Source of the DNA: Bacteroidales bacterium
GTDB taxonomy: Bacteria; Bacteroidota; Bacteroidia; Bacteroidales; UBA932
Assembly (NCBI GenBank): GCA_017483985.1
Contig: JAFUUB010000127.1
Coordinates: forward strand, 1 to 10,431
DNA: 10,431 nucleotides
Reading direction: 5' to 3'
The translations under genes and the position numbers were made by a program. Positions 7,791 to 10,431 of this stretch are shown here, piece after piece. Numbering within the stretch: the stretch's first letter is position 1; every line of letters starts with the position of its first letter. The notes beneath the pieces are model-generated. The model was not told the origin of the DNA. It saw only the letters and a list, made by a program, of their open reading frames with translations, and did no database searches.

Positions 7791-9950
7791 ATGACACGAA
7801 GGAATTTTCCGGTCCAGGGCATGGGCTGTGCGGCCTGCGTCGCACGCGTAGAAAGTGCCTTGAAGACCACCCGGGGCGTATCCCGCGCCCAAGTTTCCCT
7901 GGCGTCCAACAGCGCCCAGGTCGATTATGATCCGTCCGTGACCTCTCCCGGTCAGTTGCAGCAAGCGGTCCGGGAGGCCGGTTACGACCTGATCGTGGAC
8001 GGCTCCGACGACGAAGCCGAGTCATCCGCAGAAATCGCCCGCCAGGATGCCTGGCGGGTGTTGAAACAAGATACCATCCTCGCCTGCGTCCTGGCCGGGC
8101 TGGTCATGCTCCTCGGCATGGGCTTCCGGGATTTCCCCTTCAAGGGGTATGTCCTCTGGGCCCTCGCCACCCCCGTCGTGTGCTGGTGCGGACGCCGGTT
8201 CTTCCAGGCAGGCTTCCCGGCCGTCCGGCACGGCAGCGCCAACATGGACACACTGGTCGCCCTGTCGGTCAGTATCTCCTACCTGTTCAGTATCTTCAAC
8301 CTCCTGTTCCCCGCGGTGTGGATATCCCGGGGGATGGAACCCCACCTGTATTTCGAATCTGCGACGATGATTGTCGCCTTCATCCTCATCGGACGGCTCC
8401 TGGAAGAGCGGGCGAAGCATTCGACGACGGCCGCCATCCGCGCCCTCATGGGGCTCCAGCCGAAGGCGCCCTCCGCATGGCCCGGCGAAGACCTCCTTGT
8501 GCGCCCCGGCGAACGGCTGGCGGTGGACGGTGTCGTCGTGGAAGGGGGCTCTTACGTGGACGAGAGCATGCTCACCGGGGAACCGGTGCCCGCACTCAAA
8601 CAGCCCGGGGCCCGGGTCTATGCCGGGACCATCAACCAGAACGGAGCCATGACCGTACGGGTCGAGAAGGTCGGCGGGGATACCCTGCTTTCCGCCATCA
8701 TCCGGATGGTCCGGGATGCCCAGGGATCGAAGGCCCCGATCCAGCGCACTGTGGACCGCATCGCTGCGGTCTTCGTTCCGGTCATTATCGGTGTCTCGCT
8801 CCTGACGCTTCTGGTGTGGTGCCTCCTTGGCGAGGTGACGATGGGCCTGTTGGCGATGGTCGCCGTGCTCGTCATCGCCTGCCCGTGCTCACTCGGACTC
8901 GCAACGCCGACGGCTATCATCGCCGGCATCGGCAAGGGCGCCTCGCAGGGCATCTTGATCAAGGACGCCGAAAGCTTGCAGACGGCCCGTCGGATCGATG
9001 CCGTCGTCCTGGACAAGACCGGTACGCTCACGGAAGGGAAGCCTTCCGTCGTCGAGTCGGTCTGGGACCCGGAAGATGCCGCAGGGCTCCGGGATGTGCT
9101 CTACAGCCTGGAGCACCGCTCCGACCACCCGCTGGCTGCATCCGTCTGTGCCTCGCTGCAGGGTTGCGACTTGCTGGATGTCGATGGTTTCGAGACGGTC
9201 CTCGGAAAGGGAATCCAGGGCCGGGTCGGCGGAACGATGTTCTATGTCGGCAACAAGGAGTTCCTGCATGAAGTGCATCCAGAGGGGATTCCGGATGGAA
9301 CTTCACCGATGGTGGCGGACTGTATCGGTCCATGGGTGGAGGCGGGCTATACCATCATCCTGCTCTTCGATGCGGAGAAGGTCTATGCCGTCCTGGCGTT
9401 GGCCGACGACCTCAAGGATTCCTCCGTCCTGGCTGTGAGGCAGTTGCAATCCATGGGCCTCGCCGTACACATGTTGACAGGGGATAACGAGGCAGCGGCC
9501 CGGCGCACGGCGGACCAGACCGGCATCACTTCTGTGCGGGCGGGAGTCCTTCCGCAGGACAAGGCCTTGTACGTGAAAGAATTGCAGGCTTCCGGAAAGC
9601 GGGTCGCCATGGTCGGCGACGGCATCAATGACAGTGCGGCCCTGGCCCAGGCCGACCTCGGCGTCGCGATGGGCGGCGGCTCCGACATCGCCATCGACAC
9701 GGCGCAGGTGACCATCGTCTCCTCCGACCTGTCGAAACTCGCCGACCTCGTCCGCCTGTCCCGGCGCACGGTCGTCGTCATCCGGGAGAACCTGTTCTGG
9801 GCCTTCTGCTACAACGTGCTGGCCGTCCCGGTCGCCGCCGGGGTCCTGTATCCTTGGACCGGCCGTCTTCTGAGTCCGATGCTGGCCGCCGCCTGCATGG
9901 CCCTCTCCAGCGTCTGCGTCGTCACCAACTCCCTCCGCCTGCGGAAATAA
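7791..9950 (+). CDS. copA: Cu(I)-exporting P1B-type ATPase, CopA
   Basis: This 719-residue inner-membrane pump uses ATP to export Cu(I) from the cytoplasm. Domain order: one N-terminal heavy-metal-binding domain with GMGCAAC (Cys13, Cys16); membrane helices from about 95; an actuator domain with TGEPVP (262-267); the transmembrane metal site CPC (364-366); the phosphorylation site DKTGT (Asp408); the HP pair of the nucleotide domain (446-447); TGDN (563-566); and GDGIND (609-614). The last two helices carry the Cu(I)-type signatures YN-x4-P (674-680) and M-x2-SS (703-707), which distinguish it from Zn/Cd pumps. Oddly, the actuator-domain stretch between GLQPK (221-225) and VRPGE (237-241) is only 11 residues; in A. 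fulgidus CopA, from memory, it is about 25. TGE and everything after it remain in frame. It appears to be a single gene with its own terminator. Copper-responsive control is expected but no regulator or operator is visible. Confidence 0.94.
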   Translation: MTRRNFPVQGMGCAACVARVESALKTTRGVSRAQVSLASNSAQVDYDPSVTSPGQLQQAVREAGYDLIVDGSDDEAESSAEIARQDAWRVLKQDTILACVLAGLVMLLGMGFRDFPFKGYVLWALATPVVCWCGRRFFQAGFPAVRHGSANMDTLVALSVSISYLFSIFNLLFPAVWISRGMEPHLYFESATMIVAFILIGRLLEERAKHSTTAAIRALMGLQPKAPSAWPGEDLLVRPGERLAVDGVVVEGGSYVDESMLTGEPVPALKQPGARVYAGTINQNGAMTVRVEKVGGDTLLSAIIRMVRDAQGSKAPIQRTVDRIAAVFVPVIIGVSLLTLLVWCLLGEVTMGLLAMVAVLVIACPCSLGLATPTAIIAGIGKGASQGILIKDAESLQTARRIDAVVLDKTGTLTEGKPSVVESVWDPEDAAGLRDVLYSLEHRSDHPLAASVCASLQGCDLLDVDGFETVLGKGIQGRVGGTMFYVGNKEFLHEVHPEGIPDGTSPMVADCIGPWVEAGYTIILLFDAEKVYAVLALADDLKDSSVLAVRQLQSMGLAVHMLTGDNEAAARRTADQTGITSVRAGVLPQDKALYVKELQASGKRVAMVGDGINDSAALAQADLGVAMGGGSDIAIDTAQVTIVSSDLSKLADLVRLSRRTVVVIRENLFWAFCYNVLAVPVAAGVLYPWTGRLLSPMLAAACMALSSVCVVTNSLRLRK

Positions 9951-9954
9951 GAAA

Positions 9955-9986
9955 ACCGGCCTCCTGTCGAGGGGCCGGTCTTTTTT
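9955..9986. terminator. Bidirectional terminator between copA and fba
   Basis: ACCGGCC (9955-9961) pairs with GGCCGGT (9973-9979), extended inward by a T-G and a C-G pair, around a loop of about 7 nt. On the plus strand TTTTTT (9981-9986) follows. On the minus strand the stem is followed by TTTTCTTATTT. It therefore suits both the copA transcript and the convergent aldolase transcript. Confidence 0.88.
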
Positions 9987-10005
9987 CGGGTAGGGGAGGA
10001 GTCCT

Positions 10006-10431
10006 TTACTCCGCCTTGCCGTTGGAGCCGAGGACGTTGATGATCTTGTGCTCGTAGAGTTTCTTCATCTCGTCACGGGCGGGGCCGAGGTACTTGCGAG
10101 GATCGAACTCGCCGGGCTTGTCGTGGAAGACCTTGCGGACGGCGGCGGTCATCGCGAGACGGCTGTCGGAGTCGATATTGATCTTGCAGACGGCGCTCTT
10201 GGAGGCCTCACGCAGCTGCTCCTCGGGGATACCGACGGCATCCGGAAGCTTTCCGCCATACTCGTTGATGATGTCGACATATTCCTGCGGGACGGAGGAA
10301 GAGCCGTGGAGGACGATCGGGAAGCCCGGGAGCTTCTTCTCGATTTCGTGGAGGACGTCGAAGGCAAGCGGCGGGGGAACCAGGCGGCCCGTCTTGGGGT
10401 CGCGCGTGCACTGCTCGGGCTTGAACTTGTA
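10006..10431 (-). CDS. fba: Class II fructose-1,6-bisphosphate aldolase, C-terminal part (partial)
   Basis: Reading the minus strand from the right edge gives 141 residues ending in TAA at 10008-10006; the N-terminal part lies outside the window. Class II aldolases are zinc enzymes that cleave fructose 1,6-bisphosphate to dihydroxyacetone phosphate and glyceraldehyde 3-phosphate in glycolysis. Diagnostic features are IVLHGSSSVP, whose His is a zinc ligand and whose Gly-Ser run binds phosphate, and KINIDSDSRLAMTAAVR, the strand containing the Asn-Ile-Asp substrate and phosphate contacts. FDPRKYLGPAR and a C-terminal helix follow. The sequence fits the roughly 330-residue type found in Bacteroidota. 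It is convergent with copA across the shared terminator, with no sign of damage in the visible part. Confidence 0.93.
   Translation of the reverse strand, partial: YKFKPEQCTRDPKTGRLVPPPLAFDVLHEIEKKLPGFPIVLHGSSSVPQEYVDIINEYGGKLPDAVGIPEEQLREASKSAVCKINIDSDSRLAMTAAVRKVFHDKPGEFDPRKYLGPARDEMKKLYEHKIINVLGSNGKAE

Overview
The window looks like chromosomal DNA from a GC-rich member of the Bacteroidales (Bacteroidota). Five intergenic sites carry the TAnnTTTG -7 box of the Bacteroidetes primary sigma factor (TATCTTTG, TATATTTG or TAAATTTG). Three of these have a TTG or TTTG element 19-20 nt upstream. Shine-Dalgarno sequences are absent or poorly placed, as usual in this phylum, and the exported proteins (lipoprotein GDPD, GxDLY/SGNH esterase, surface-protein fragment) are of types common there. 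Most genes are strongly G/C at third codon positions, which produces long spurious antisense ORFs. I cannot name a genus; a GC-rich Rikenellaceae- or Cryptobacteroides-like lineage is a guess.

Layout, left to right. At 2-367 lies the C-terminal end of a probable surface protein. At 452-1381 (+) is a lipoprotein glycerophosphodiester phosphodiesterase with its own promoter and a strong terminator. At 1622-2761 (-) is an AAA_14/DUF4143 ATPase in a visibly AT-richer island, with a good promoter, an inverted repeat around its transcription start, and a perfect 22-bp-arm palindrome just upstream. At 2941-4041 (-) is a secreted GxDLY/SGNH esterase whose promoter almost abuts its start codon. At 4343-5677 (+) is a GlpT/UhpT-like organophosphate:phosphate antiporter. 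At 5814-6530 (+) is an exported coiled-coil protein, followed after 1 nt by trpS (6532-7644). At 7791-9950 (+) is a Cu(I)-exporting P-type ATPase (copA), and at 10006-10431 (-) the C-terminal part of class II fructose-bisphosphate aldolase. A bidirectional terminator separates those last two convergent genes.

How the genes may work together: the GDPD lipoprotein would release glycerol 3-phosphate from glycerophosphodiesters at the cell surface or in the periplasm. The antiporter is of the type that imports glycerol 3-phosphate in exchange for phosphate, so the two could form a salvage route. They are not in one operon, and the link is inference. The coiled-coil gene and trpS share a transcript by spacing. 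copA and fba are independent units.

I did not find a clearly new multi-gene system. The items most worth a second look are the AT-rich ATPase island with its flanking symmetries, the 45-bp palindrome, the near-leaderless esterase promoter, a shortened actuator domain in CopA, and the unexplained coiled-coil/trpS pair.
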